Shown here piece after piece: positions 55,347-64,000 of a stretch of DNA of 64,000 bases. The notes beneath the pieces are model-generated. The model had not been told where the DNA came from. It saw nothing but the letters and a program-made list of their open reading frames with translations, and did not search any database. The stretch is from Pseudomonas sp. B21-028 (GTDB lineage Bacteria > Pseudomonadota > Gammaproteobacteria > Pseudomonadales > Pseudomonadaceae). Positions within the stretch are counted from its first letter, which is position 1. Every line of letters starts with the position of its first letter. Where the stretch lies: positions 1,178,001 to 1,242,000 of the forward strand of contig NZ_CP087184.1 in assembly GCF_024749045.1 (NCBI RefSeq), written 5' to 3'. Made by a program: the position numbers and the translations under genes.

Positions 55347-56723
55347 ATGTTTGAAAACCTAACCGACCGTCTCTCGCAGACGCTGCGCCATGTCACCGGC
55401 AAGGCGAAGCTGACCGAGGACAACATCAAAGACACCCTGCGCGAAGTGCGCATGGCGTTGCTCGAAGCCGACGTCGCCCTGCCGGTGGTCAAGGACTTCG
55501 TCAATTCGGTCAAGGAACGCGCCGTCGGCACCGAAGTGTCGCGCAGCCTGACGCCGGGCCAGGCGTTCGTGAAGATCGTCCAGGCCGAACTCGAAAGCCT
55601 GATGGGCGCCGCCAACGAAGACCTGAACCTGAGCGCCGTGCCACCGGCCGTGGTACTGATGGCCGGCCTGCAGGGCGCGGGCAAGACCACCACCGCTGGC
55701 AAGCTGGCGCGCCTGCTCAAGGAGCGCAAGAAGAAGTCGGTGATGGTGGTGTCCGCGGACGTCTACCGTCCGGCGGCGATCAAGCAGCTGGAAACCCTGG
55801 CCAACGACATCGGCGTGACGTTCTTCCCGTCCGACCTGAGCCAGAAGCCAGTGGACATCGCCCAGGCGGCCATCAAGGAAGCGAAGCTCAAGTTCATCGA
55901 CGTGGTCATCGTCGACACCGCCGGTCGCCTGCACATCGATGAAGAGATGATGGGCGAGATCAAGGCGCTGCATGCCGCGGTCAACCCGGTGGAAACCCTG
56001 TTCGTGGTCGATGCCATGACCGGCCAGGACGCAGCCAACACCGCCAAGGCCTTCGGTGACGCGCTGCCGCTGACCGGCGTGATCCTGACCAAGGTCGACG
56101 GTGACGCCCGTGGCGGTGCCGCGCTGTCGGTACGGGCCATCACCGGCAAGCCGATCAAGTTCATTGGTATGGGCGAGAAGAGCGAAGCGCTCGAACCGTT
56201 CCACCCTGAGCGCATCGCTTCGCGCATCCTGGGCATGGGCGACGTGCTCAGCCTGATCGAGCAGGCCGAGCAGACCCTCGACAAGGAAAAAGCCGACAAG
56301 CTTGCGAAGAAATTAAAGAAGGGCAAGGGCTTCGACCTCGAAGACTTCCGCGACCAGCTGCAACAAATGAAGAACATGGGCGGCCTCGGCGGGCTCATGG
56401 ACAAGCTGCCAAACATCGGCGGCGTGAACCTGGCGCAGATGGGCAACGCCCAGGGCGCGGCTGAAAAGCAGTTCAAGCAGATGGAGGCCATCATCAACTC
56501 CATGACCCCGGCCGAGCGCCGCGACCCTGACCTGATCAGTGGTTCGCGCAAGCGCCGTATCGCCATGGGTTCCGGCACCCAGGTGCAGGACATCGGTCGC
56601 TTGATCAAGCAGCACAAGCAGATGCAGAAGATGATGAAGAAGTTTTCCACCAAGGGTGGGATGGCCAAGATGATGCGCGGCATGGGCGGCATGCTGCCCG
56701 GCGGTGGCATGCCCAAGATGTAG
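55347..56723 (+). CDS. ffh: Signal recognition particle protein Ffh
   Basis: Ffh with 4.5S RNA targets nascent membrane proteins to FtsY. The 458-residue protein has the N domain, the G domain with P-loop GLQGAGKT (107-114), DTAGRLHID and TKVDGDARGG. It ends in the methionine-rich M domain (about residues 300-458; MQKMMKKFSTKGGMAKMMRG). ATG 55347 has GAAAGGA upstream. Confidence 0.98.
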   Translation: MFENLTDRLSQTLRHVTGKAKLTEDNIKDTLREVRMALLEADVALPVVKDFVNSVKERAVGTEVSRSLTPGQAFVKIVQAELESLMGAANEDLNLSAVPPAVVLMAGLQGAGKTTTAGKLARLLKERKKKSVMVVSADVYRPAAIKQLETLANDIGVTFFPSDLSQKPVDIAQAAIKEAKLKFIDVVIVDTAGRLHIDEEMMGEIKALHAAVNPVETLFVVDAMTGQDAANTAKAFGDALPLTGVILTKVDGDARGGAALSVRAITGKPIKFIGMGEKSEALEPFHPERIASRILGMGDVLSLIEQAEQTLDKEKADKLAKKLKKGKGFDLEDFRDQLQQMKNMGGLGGLMDKLPNIGGVNLAQMGNAQGAAEKQFKQMEAIINSMTPAERRDPDLISGSRKRRIAMGSGTQVQDIGRLIKQHKQMQKMMKKFSTKGGMAKMMRGMGGMLPGGGMPKM

Positions 56724-56851
56724 GAATCCAGGTGCCGGCAGTCATGCCGGTGCAACCCACGGGGACGTGGGATCTCCAGCCAACCCGTCATTCGCGGGCG
56801 CTGATCGTCGCAGATCTGAATGGCAGGCCGGCACTCGCCGGAAAAAGTCAT

Positions 56852-56879
56852 TTGCAAAAGTCTGGATATTCCTTAGAAT
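56852..56879 (+). promoter_or_regulatory. rpsP operon promoter
   Basis: TTGCAA (56852-56857), 16-bp spacer, TAGAAT (56874-56879), 72 bp before rpsP. Confidence 0.6.
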
Positions 56880-56951
56880 ATGCGGCCTTTCGGGCACCCA
56901 TGCCCGCTGTGCATTTAGATTTGCAGCACCGACTACAGGAACGATGTTCAC

Positions 56952-57203
56952 ATGCTAACAATCCGTCTTGCCCTTGGCGGCTCCAAAAAGCGCCCGTTTT
57001 ACCACCTGACCGTAACCGACAGCCGCAACCCGCGTGACGGTTCCCACAAAGAGCAGGTTGGTTTCTTCAACCCTATCGCCCGTGGTCAGGAAGTTCGTCT
57101 GTCCGTGAACCAAGAGCGCGTTGCCTACTGGCTGAGCGTTGGTGCACAACCTTCTGAGCGCGTTGCTCAGTTGTTGAAGGAATCGGCTAAGGCTGCGGCC
57201 TGA
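56952..57203 (+). CDS. rpsP: Ribosomal protein bS16
   Basis: This 83-residue 30S protein begins [20 protein letters not shown], the usual bS16 N-terminus with the nucleotide-like RxxRxG(C/S) region following. It is the first gene of the rpsP-rimM-trmD-rplS operon. Confidence 0.98.
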   Translation: MLTIRLALGGSKKRPFYHLTVTDSRNPRDGSHKEQVGFFNPIARGQEVRLSVNQERVAYWLSVGAQPSERVAQLLKESAKAAA

Positions 57204-57208
57204 GCAAT

Positions 57209-57745
57209 ATGAACGCGACGCCAAAAGATGCTGATGATCTGATCGTTATCGGCAAAATCTATTCTGTACATGGCGTTCGCGGCGAAGTGAAGGTTTATTC
57301 CTTTACTGATCCGATCAAGAACCTGTTGGACTACAAAGCCTGGACGCTCAAGCGCGAAGGCAGCGTGAAACAGGTTGAGCTGGTCAGCGGACGCGGGAAC
57401 GACAAGTTCCTGGTCGCAAAGCTCAAGGGTCTCGATGATCGTGAAGAAGCGCGTCTTCTGGCCGGTTATGAGATCTGCGTGCCGCGCAACCTGTTCCCTG
57501 AACTGACCGACGGCGAGTACTACTGGTACCAGCTGGTAGGTCTGAAGGTCATCGACCACCTCGGGCAATTGCTCGGGAAAATCGATCACCTGCTCGAGAC
57601 CGGTTCGAACGATGTCATGGTGGTCAAGCCTTGCGTCGGCAGCCTGGATGATCGCGAACGCCTGTTGCCCTATACCGGGCAGTGCGTGTTGGCCGTTGAC
57701 CTAGAGGCAGGCGAGATGAAGGTGGAATGGGATGCGGACTTCTGA
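57209..57745 (+). CDS. rimM: 16S rRNA processing protein RimM
   Basis: RimM assists 30S head maturation and binds ribosomal protein uS19. The 178-residue protein has the N-terminal beta barrel ([20 protein letters not shown]) and the C-terminal PRC-barrel ([15 protein letters not shown], then [15 protein letters not shown]). It lies 5 bp after rpsP. Confidence 0.97.
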   Translation: MNATPKDADDLIVIGKIYSVHGVRGEVKVYSFTDPIKNLLDYKAWTLKREGSVKQVELVSGRGNDKFLVAKLKGLDDREEARLLAGYEICVPRNLFPELTDGEYYWYQLVGLKVIDHLGQLLGKIDHLLETGSNDVMVVKPCVGSLDDRERLLPYTGQCVLAVDLEAGEMKVEWDADF

Positions 57746-57747
57746 AC

Positions 57748-58500
57748 GTGGCCAATTTGCGCGTTGAAGTCATCACGTTGTTTCCCGAGATGTTTTCCGC
57801 CATCAGCGAGTACGGCATAACCAGCCGCGCGGTGAAACAGGAGCTGTTGCAGCTGACCTGTTGGAATCCGCGGGACTACACCACGGATCGGCATCACACT
57901 GTGGACGATCGCCCGTTTGGCGGTGGTCCGGGCATGGTGATGAAGATCAAGCCCCTGGAAGATGCACTGGTTCAGGCCAGGGCGGCAGCCGGGGAGGGTG
58001 CGAAGGTGATCTACCTGTCGCCCCAAGGCCGCCAGCTGACTCAGTCGGCGGTACGCGAACTGGCGAATTCGGATGCGTTGATCCTGATTGCCGGTCGCTA
58101 TGAAGGCATTGACGAGCGTTTCATTGAAGCTCATGTCGATGAAGAGTGGTCGGTTGGCGACTATGTACTGTCTGGCGGTGAGCTGCCGGCGATGGTCCTG
58201 ATCGATGCGGTTACACGACTGCTGCCTGGAGCTTTAGGGCATGCAGATTCCGCTGAGGAAGATTCCTTTACGGATGGTCTGCTGGATTGCCCGCACTACA
58301 CCCGACCGGAGGTGTATGCGGATCAGCGTGTTCCCGACGTGTTGCTAAGTGGCAATCACGCGCACATCCGGCGTTGGCGTTTACAGCAGTCCCTTGGTCG
58401 GACCTGGGAACGACGCGCCGATCTTCTGGAAAGCCGCTCGCTTTCTGGAGAAGAGAAGAAGCTGCTCGAGGAATACATCCGCGAGCGGGACGATAGTTAA
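57748..58500 (+). CDS. trmD: tRNA (guanine-N1)-methyltransferase
   Basis: TrmD methylates G37 of tRNAs. The 250-residue SPOUT enzyme begins at GTG 57748 ([16 protein letters not shown]), 2 bp after the rimM stop. It has the knotted-fold motifs [36 protein letters not shown] and the C-terminal [20 protein letters not shown]. The in-frame ATG at 57727 lies inside rimM and is less likely. Confidence 0.97.
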   Translation: MANLRVEVITLFPEMFSAISEYGITSRAVKQELLQLTCWNPRDYTTDRHHTVDDRPFGGGPGMVMKIKPLEDALVQARAAAGEGAKVIYLSPQGRQLTQSAVRELANSDALILIAGRYEGIDERFIEAHVDEEWSVGDYVLSGGELPAMVLIDAVTRLLPGALGHADSAEEDSFTDGLLDCPHYTRPEVYADQRVPDVLLSGNHAHIRRWRLQQSLGRTWERRADLLESRSLSGEEKKLLEEYIRERDDS

Positions 58501-58544
58501 CAACGTATCGATGGTAAGTCCGAGACTTGCCTTAGGAGCACAGC

Positions 58545-58895
58545 ATGACTAACAAAATCATCCTTGCACTCGAAGCAGAGCAGATGACCAAAGAAATCCC
58601 TACCTTTGCCCCGGGCGACACCATTGTCGTTCAGGTGAAAGTGAAGGAAGGTGACCGTTCCCGTCTGCAAGCGTTCGAAGGCGTCGTTATCGCCAAGCGT
58701 AACCGTGGCGTGAACAGTGCTTTCACCGTTCGTAAAATCTCCAACGGTGTTGGCGTAGAGCGTACTTTCCAGACCTACAGCCCGCAAATCGACAGCATGG
58801 CTGTGAAGCGTCGCGGTGACGTGCGTAAAGCCAAGCTGTACTACCTGCGTGACCTGTCCGGTAAAGCAGCTCGCATCAAGGAAAAACTGGCCTGA
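58545..58895 (+). CDS. rplS: Ribosomal protein bL19
   Basis: This 116-residue 50S protein lies at the 30S-50S interface. Its features are [40 protein letters not shown] and the C-terminal [22 protein letters not shown] precedes ATG 58545. A terminator follows. Confidence 0.98.
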
Positions 58896-58911
58896 GTCCA
58901 GCTTCCGATGC

Positions 58912-58940
58912 AAAAAAAGCAGCCTGAGGGCTGCTTTTTT
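58912..58940. terminator. rplS operon terminator
   Basis: AAAAAAAGCAGCC-TGAG-GGCTGCTTTTTT. Confidence 0.92.
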
Positions 58941-59026
58941 GTTGCCTGCGATTTGCTCTTTGAGCACCCTGCGTACTTTCTTTATCGTATGGATGCAGCG
59001 TGCGTGCGCATCCGCCAAGAGTGTTT

Positions 59027-59923
59027 ATGCCAGCCATCGATCATCCGCTGATAGACCAGTTTCTCGACGCCCTGTGGCTGGAGAAAGGGCTTTCCGACAA
59101 TACCCGTGACGCTTATCGCAGCGATCTGGCGCTGTTCAACGGTTGGTTGCAGGAGAGAAACCTGGAGCTGGCCAATGCCGGCCGGGAGCTGATCCTCGAT
59201 CACCTGGCGTGGCGCCTGGAGCAGAACTACAAACCGCGTTCAACTGCACGATTTCTCTCCGGCGTGCGTGGGTTCTATCGTTATTTGCTGCGGGAAAAAC
59301 TGATCGCGCTGGATCCGACCTTGCGGGTGGAGATGCCACAGTTGGGACGTCCGCTGCCCAAATCCTTGTCCGAAGCCGATGTGGAGGCGCTGCTGGCGGC
59401 GCCGGACCTCAGCGAAGCCATCGGCCAGCGCGACCGGGCCATGCTGGAGGTTCTGTATGCTTGCGGCCTGCGCGTCACCGAGTTGATCAGCCTGACGCTG
59501 GAACAGGTGAACCTGCGCCAGGGTGTCTTGCGGGTGATGGGCAAGGGTAGCAAGGAGCGCCTGGTGCCGATGGGCGAGGAGGCTATCGTCTGGGTCGAGC
59601 GCTACCTGCGGGACGGTCGCCATGAACTGCTGGGAGGACGCCCCAGCGACGTATTGTTTCCGAGCCGTAACGGCGACCAGATGACTCGCCAGACGTTCTG
59701 GCATCGCATCAAGCACCAGGCCAAGGCCGCCGGGATCGGCAAATCCCTCTCGCCCCACACCTTGCGCCATGCCTTTGCCACGCACCTGCTCAACCACGGC
59801 GCCGATCTGCGGGTAGTGCAGATGCTGCTGGGCCACAGCGACCTGTCCACCACCCAGATCTACACCCATGTCGCCCGGGCGCGGTTGCAGGAGCTGCATG
59901 CCAGGCATCATCCGCGCGGTTGA
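59027..59923 (+). CDS. xerD: Site-specific recombinase XerD
   Basis: XerD with XerC resolves chromosome dimers at dif. The 298-residue protein has all catalytic residues at the E. coli positions or one off: Arg149, Lys173, His244, Arg247, His270 and Tyr279 (STTQIYTH). ATG 59027 gives MPAIDHPLIDQFLDALW. It is unrelated in role to the island integrase. Confidence 0.96.
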   Translation: MPAIDHPLIDQFLDALWLEKGLSDNTRDAYRSDLALFNGWLQERNLELANAGRELILDHLAWRLEQNYKPRSTARFLSGVRGFYRYLLREKLIALDPTLRVEMPQLGRPLPKSLSEADVEALLAAPDLSEAIGQRDRAMLEVLYACGLRVTELISLTLEQVNLRQGVLRVMGKGSKERLVPMGEEAIVWVERYLRDGRHELLGGRPSDVLFPSRNGDQMTRQTFWHRIKHQAKAAGIGKSLSPHTLRHAFATHLLNHGADLRVVQMLLGHSDLSTTQIYTHVARARLQELHARHHPRG

Positions 59924-59934
59924 ACGAAGAACCC

Positions 59935-60025
59935 TGTGGGAGCGAGCCTGCTCGCGATAGCGGCGGCACATGCTTCCATGGATGCAAGCTGACCCACCGC
60001 TATCGCGAGCAGGCTCGCTCCCACA
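59935..60025. repeat. REP-type element with perfect 29-bp arms
   Basis: Arms 59935-59963 and 59997-60025 are exact inverted copies and share the 29-bp arm sequence with 45219-45247. Confidence 0.9.
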
Positions 60026-60214
60026 TGGGCTGGGGTGCCCCTGTTATTCTCAGCCCGCCATCACTCCAGCAAAGCATCCACCAATGCCTCGCATCAACGG
60101 CATTCGGCCCCGCCGGCCTTATGTGGTAGGCTTGGCCGGTTTGCACAGTGGGCGGCCGGAACCGGATCCGCGGGTTGGCGTTCTCCGTCCCATTTGTTCG
60201 CCTCAGGAGTTCCC

Positions 60215-60946
60215 ATGCGTTTGATCCAGATGTTCACCGCCGCTGCCATTGCGTTGGCCAGCACCTTTGCCATTGCCGACGACGCAGCGGACAAGGCTAT
60301 TCGCAAGAGCCTGGAAAACCTTCAGCTCGAAGTACCGATCGAAGCCATCTCCGCCAGCCCGATGTCCGGCCTGTATGAAGTCAAGCTCAAGGGCAGTCGC
60401 GTGCTCTACGCCAGCGCCGACGGTCAGTACATCGTCCAGGGCAATCTGTTCGAGCTCAAGGACGGCAAGCCGGTCAACCTCACCGAGCTGACCGAGCGCC
60501 AGGGCGTTTCCAAGCTGATCAACGGCATTCCGGTTGCCGAAACCGTGGTCTACCCGGCGGTGGGCGAAACCAAGTCCCATATCACGGTGTTCACCGACAC
60601 CACGTGCCCGTACTGCCACAAACTGCATGCCGAAGTGCCGGAGCTGAACAAGCGCGGCATCGAAGTGCGCTACGTTGCATTCCCGCGCCAGGGCCTGGGC
60701 TCGCCGGGCGACGAGCAATTGCAGGCAGTGTGGTGCTCCAAGGACAAGAAAGCGGCCATGGACAAGATGGTCGATGGCAAGGAAATCAAGGCCGCCAAGT
60801 GCGAGAACCCGGTTTCCAAGCAGTTTGCCCTGGGCCAGTCAATAGGCGTGAACGGTACGCCGGCAATTGTTTTGGCGGATGGTCAGGTAATTCCGGGCTA
60901 CCAGCCGGCGCCGCAAGTCGCCAAACTGGCCCTCGGCGCGAAATAA
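60215..60946 (+). CDS. dsbC: Thiol:disulfide interchange protein DsbC
   Basis: DsbC isomerizes wrong disulfides in the periplasm. The 243-residue protein has a signal peptide (cleavage near AIA, residue 21), an N-terminal dimerization domain (to about 80) and a thioredoxin fold with active-site CPYC (131-134). A second Cys pair (C174/C197 region, AVWCSKD and AAKCENP) and the cis-Pro loop GTPAIV are present. CAGGAG lies seven bases before ATG 60215. Confidence 0.96.
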   Translation: MRLIQMFTAAAIALASTFAIADDAADKAIRKSLENLQLEVPIEAISASPMSGLYEVKLKGSRVLYASADGQYIVQGNLFELKDGKPVNLTELTERQGVSKLINGIPVAETVVYPAVGETKSHITVFTDTTCPYCHKLHAEVPELNKRGIEVRYVAFPRQGLGSPGDEQLQAVWCSKDKKAAMDKMVDGKEIKAAKCENPVSKQFALGQSIGVNGTPAIVLADGQVIPGYQPAPQVAKLALGAK

Positions 60947-60978
60947 TCATGGGCCATGTGCTGATGAAGAGCATGGCT

Positions 60979-60996
60979 CGGCGAAAACCTTCGCCG
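60979..60996 (+). terminator. Hairpin after dsbC
   Basis: CGGCGAA-AACC-TTCGCCG, without a T-run, 33 bp after the dsbC stop. Possibly a weak terminator or attenuator. Confidence 0.4.
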
Positions 60997-61039
60997 GGCC
61001 GTTAAACGCAGAGCCGCGTTGCTGCGCGGCTGTATTTCA

Positions 61040-61064
61040 CGGCCGACCTTGTGTCGGCCGTTTC
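61040..61064 (+). terminator. Terminator-like hairpin before hom
   Basis: CGGCCGAC-CTTGT-GTCGGCCG followed by TTTC, 15 bp before the hom start. This close position could make it a regulatory hairpin for hom-thrC. Confidence 0.55.
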
Positions 61065-61078
61065 ATGGGGAGTCAAGA

Positions 61079-62383
61079 GTGAATCCGGTCAAAGTAGGCA
61101 TCTGTGGGTTAGGTACCGTCGGTGGCGGCACCTTCAACGTACTTCAGCGTAACGCCGAGGAGATTGCCCGCCGTGCCGGGCGTGGAATCGAAGTGGCACA
61201 AATTGCCATGCGTACGCCAAAGCCTCAGTTCCAGACGACCGGTATTTCGATTACCAACGACGTATTCGCCGTGGCGGCCAACCCTGAAGTCGATATCGTT
61301 ATCGAGTTGATGGGCGGCTACACCGTGGCCCGTGAGCTGGTGCTCAAGGCCATCGAAAACGGCAAGCACGTGGTCACCGCCAACAAGGCACTGATCGCCG
61401 TGCACGGTAATGAAATTTTCGCCAAGGCCCGTGAAAAAGGCGTGATTGTAGCGTTCGAAGCCGCCGTGGCCGGTGGCATCCCGGTGATCAAGGCCATCCG
61501 CGAAGGCCTGTCGGCCAACCGCATCAATTGGGTCGCCGGTATCATCAACGGCACCGGTAACTTCATCCTCACCGAAATGCGCGAGAAGGGCCGGACCTTC
61601 GAGGACGTGCTCACCGAAGCCCAGGCCCTGGGTTATGCCGAGGCCGATCCGACGTTCGACGTGGAAGGCATCGATGCGGCGCACAAGCTGACGATCCTGG
61701 CGTCCATCGCCTTTGGTATTCCGTTGCAGTTCGACAAGGCCTACACCGAAGGCATCACTCGGCTGACCACAGCAGACGTGAACTATGCCGAAGCCCTGGG
61801 CTACCGCATCAAGCACCTGGGGGTTGCCCGCAGCACCGCCAGTGGCATCGAGCTGCGCGTGCATCCGACGCTGATCCCGGCCGACCGCCTGATCGCCAAC
61901 GTCAACGGCGTGATGAACGCCGTGATGGTCAACGGTGATGCCTCTGGCTCGACCCTGTTCTACGGCGCCGGCGCCGGCATGGAACCGACCGCCTCGTCGG
62001 TTGTGGCCGACCTGGTGGACGTAGTGCGTGCCATGACGTCCGATCCGGAAAACCGTGTGCCGCACCTGGCGTTCCAGCCGGACTCTCTGTCGGCTCATCC
62101 GATTCTTCCGATCGAAGCGTGCGAAAGTGCCTACTACTTGCGTATACAGGCCAAGGACCATCCGGGTGTACTGGCCCAGGTGGCGAGCATCCTGTCGGAG
62201 CGCGGCATCAACATCGAGTCGATCATGCAGAAGGAAGTCGAGGAGCATGACGGCCTCGTGCCGATGATCCTGCTGACCCACCGTGTGGTCGAGCAGCGTA
62301 TCAACGACGCGATTGCAGCGCTGGAAGCGCTCCAGGACGTGGTAGGCCCTGTGGTCCGTATCCGCGTAGAACATCTGAATTAA
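61079..62383 (+). CDS. hom: Homoserine dehydrogenase
   Basis: Hom reduces aspartate semialdehyde to homoserine for threonine and methionine synthesis. The 434-residue protein starts at GTG 61079 (MNPVKVGICGLGTVGGG, Rossmann fold) with GGGGAG upstream. Key features are TANKALIAVHG, GIINGTGNFILTEM, and a C-terminal ACT domain (about residues 350-430, DHPGVLAQVASILSERGINI) that senses threonine. Confidence 0.97.
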   Translation: MNPVKVGICGLGTVGGGTFNVLQRNAEEIARRAGRGIEVAQIAMRTPKPQFQTTGISITNDVFAVAANPEVDIVIELMGGYTVARELVLKAIENGKHVVTANKALIAVHGNEIFAKAREKGVIVAFEAAVAGGIPVIKAIREGLSANRINWVAGIINGTGNFILTEMREKGRTFEDVLTEAQALGYAEADPTFDVEGIDAAHKLTILASIAFGIPLQFDKAYTEGITRLTTADVNYAEALGYRIKHLGVARSTASGIELRVHPTLIPADRLIANVNGVMNAVMVNGDASGSTLFYGAGAGMEPTASSVVADLVDVVRAMTSDPENRVPHLAFQPDSLSAHPILPIEACESAYYLRIQAKDHPGVLAQVASILSERGINIESIMQKEVEEHDGLVPMILLTHRVVEQRINDAIAALEALQDVVGPVVRIRVEHLN

Positions 62384-62389
62384 TTCAGC

Positions 62390-62470
62390 TGCAAGCGGCA
62401 AGCCACAAGCTACAAGTTGAAAGCGGATCGGCTTCTACTTGTAGCTTGCAGCTTGCAGCTTGAAGCTCAA
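62390..62470. repeat. CAAGCTACAAGT-type inverted repeat, hom-thrC gap
   Basis: CAAGCTACAAGT (62406-62417) and ACTTGTAGCTTG (62437-62448) are exact inverted arms, embedded in repeated AGCTTGCAGCTTG units. Related to the guaB-guaA gap repeat. Confidence 0.75.
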
Positions 62471-62487
62471 ACCAAAGGTTTGCCCCC

Positions 62488-63897
62488 ATGCGCTATATCA
62501 GCACCCGCGGCCAGGCACCGGCCCTGAATTTCGAAGATGTCCTGCTGGCCGGCCTGGCCACGGACGGCGGCCTCTACGTGCCGGAAAACCTGCCGCGTTT
62601 CACCCAGGAAGAAATTGCCTCCTGGGCCGGCCTGCCGTATCACGAGCTGGCCTTCCGGGTCATGCGTCCGTTCGTCACCGGCAGCATCCCGGACGCCGAC
62701 TTCAAGAAGATCCTGGAAGAGACCTATAGCGTCTTTTCCCACAACGCCATTGCCCCACTGCGTCAGCTCAACGGCAATGAATGGGTGATGGAGCTGTTCC
62801 ACGGCCCGACCCTGGCATTCAAGGACTTCGCCCTGCAATTGCTCGGTCGTCTGCTGGACTACGTACTGCACAAGCGTGGCGAGCGCGTGGTCATTGTCGG
62901 CGCTACCTCCGGCGACACTGGTTCGGCCGCCATCGAAGGTTGCAAGCACTGCGAGAACGTCGACATCTTCATCCTGCATCCGCACAACCGTGTCTCGGAA
63001 GTGCAACGTCGCCAGATGACAACGATCTTCGGCGATAACATCCACAACATCGCCATCGAAGGCAACTTCGATGACTGCCAGGAAATGGTCAAGGCCAGTT
63101 TCGCCGACCAGGGCTTCCTCAAGGGCACGCGGCTGGTGGCAGTGAACTCGATCAACTGGGCGCGGATCATGGCCCAGATCGTCTATTACTTCCACGCGGC
63201 CCTGCAGTTGGGCGGTCCGGCCCGTTCGGTGTCGTTCTCGGTACCCACCGGCAACTTCGGTGACATCTTCGCCGGCTATCTGGCGCGCAACATGGGCCTG
63301 CCGATCAATCAACTGATCGTCGCCACCAACCGCAACGACATCCTGCACCGCTTCATGAGCGGCAACCAGTACGTCAAGGAAACCCTGCACGCCACGCTGT
63401 CGCCTTCCATGGACATCATGGTGTCGTCGAACTTTGAGCGCCTGTTGTTCGACCTGCACGGTCGCAACGGCGCGGCGATTGCCGGCCTGATGGACAGTTT
63501 CCGCCAGGGTGGCGGTTTCAGCGTCGAGGCCGAGCGCTGGACCGAAGCCCGCAAGCTGTTCGACTCCCTGGCGGTGGACGACGCACAGACCTGCGAAACC
63601 ATTGCCGAGGTGTTCGGGCAGAGCGGCGAGTTGCTGGATCCGCACACGGCCATCGGCGTGCGTGCGGCCCGTGAGTGCCGCCGCAGCCTGGATATCCCGA
63701 TGGTGATCCTGGGAACCGCTCACCCGGTCAAGTTCCCGGAAGCGGTAGAGAAAGCCGGTGTAGGAAAAGCGCTTGAACTACCTGCACATCTTTCGGATTT
63801 GTTTGAGCGAGAAGAGCGCTGCACAGTGCTGCCGAATGACTTGAAAGCCGTACAGGCCTTTGTCAGTCAGCATGGCAACCGTGGCAAGCCTCTCTGA
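62488..63897 (+). CDS. thrC: Threonine synthase
   Basis: ThrC converts O-phosphohomoserine to threonine with PLP. The 469-residue protein begins MRYISTRGQAPALNFEDVLL. It has the PLP lysine K112 in TLAFKDFALQLLG, GATSGDTGSAAIEG, VPTGNFGDIFAGY and a C-terminal ending QHGNRGKPL. It forms an operon with hom. Confidence 0.97.
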   Translation: MRYISTRGQAPALNFEDVLLAGLATDGGLYVPENLPRFTQEEIASWAGLPYHELAFRVMRPFVTGSIPDADFKKILEETYSVFSHNAIAPLRQLNGNEWVMELFHGPTLAFKDFALQLLGRLLDYVLHKRGERVVIVGATSGDTGSAAIEGCKHCENVDIFILHPHNRVSEVQRRQMTTIFGDNIHNIAIEGNFDDCQEMVKASFADQGFLKGTRLVAVNSINWARIMAQIVYYFHAALQLGGPARSVSFSVPTGNFGDIFAGYLARNMGLPINQLIVATNRNDILHRFMSGNQYVKETLHATLSPSMDIMVSSNFERLLFDLHGRNGAAIAGLMDSFRQGGGFSVEAERWTEARKLFDSLAVDDAQTCETIAEVFGQSGELLDPHTAIGVRAARECRRSLDIPMVILGTAHPVKFPEAVEKAGVGKALELPAHLSDLFEREERCTVLPNDLKAVQAFVSQHGNRGKPL

Positions 63898-63920
63898 TCG
63901 CTGAAACCTGTCACATTTTG

Positions 63921-63945
63921 AAGCCCGTCTCCTGACGGGCTTTCT
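63921..63945 (+). terminator. hom-thrC terminator
   Basis: AAGCCCGTC-TCCT-GACGGGCTT followed by TCTTG. The remaining 55 bp show nothing recognisable. Confidence 0.8.
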
Positions 63946-64000
63946 TGTTTCTGCATGCCAAACTGATCGGGTTTTCGCCCATGGGAGGGACGGGCGAGTC

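Overview
This 64 kb window is a chromosomal segment of a Pseudomonas of the fluorescens lineage. That assignment rests on the proteins (BamB, Der, LeuA, XseA, GuaB/GuaA, Ffh, XerD, DsbC, Hom, ThrC), which read as typical Pseudomonas sequences, on the GC-rich codon use, and on REP-type inverted repeats (arms with the core GGGAGCGAGCCTGCTCGCGA) in many intergenic gaps. No rRNA, tRNA, IS element or CRISPR array was seen.

Layout. 0-15.4 kb is core: a yfgM-like gene end, bamB, der, an aminotransferase/omega-amidase pair, a coiled-coil protein, leuA (-) with a candidate leader peptide, an M23 peptidase and xseA (-), a TSUP permease, a small zinc-site protein, then guaB and guaA. At 15.4-27.5 kb an integrated element sits exactly at the 3' end of guaA, bounded by 13-bp direct repeats (15405 and 27459). 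It encodes a P4-type tyrosine integrase, an AlpA-like regulator, IncQ-type RepA helicase and RepC initiator with iteron-like repeats at the repC end, a TrbJ-TrbK-position-TrbL gene set, a TraC/TraD-like small protein, and an RP4-like TraJ preceded by a sequence resembling the RP4 oriT. No relaxase, primase or remaining type IV secretion genes are present. Where traI normally follows traJ lie AT-richer cargo genes: a PIN-domain protein, a possible HEPN-like protein, a short antitoxin-like protein and a CoiA-like nuclease. The element therefore looks like a mobilizable island that needs a helper.

27.5-43.2 kb is accessory: a TerD-like protein, a complete trehalose PTS locus (treR | treP-treC-porin-EIIA/HPr/EI fusion-degenerate EIIB) with two inverted TreR-type operators, a small membrane protein, a toxin-antitoxin-like pair behind a palindromic promoter, and an SF1 helicase with a DUF2726 tail that is split by a frameshift.

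43.2-64 kb returns to core: a Tat-exported multicopper oxidase and tadA, cmoA-cmoB (-), an omptin-family outer-membrane protease facing an I42-type protease-inhibitor lipoprotein, a second Lon protease, an MHS-type transporter, a CBS/CorC protein and a CcsA-like membrane protein (all -), then ffh, rpsP-rimM-trmD-rplS, xerD, dsbC, hom and thrC (+).

The most notable system is the guaA island. It combines IncQ-type replication initiators with an IncP-type transfer start region and a three-gene fragment of the mating-pair apparatus. Its two divergent transcription units (alpA-repA-repC and trbJKL) appear to share a duplicated promoter/operator leader.
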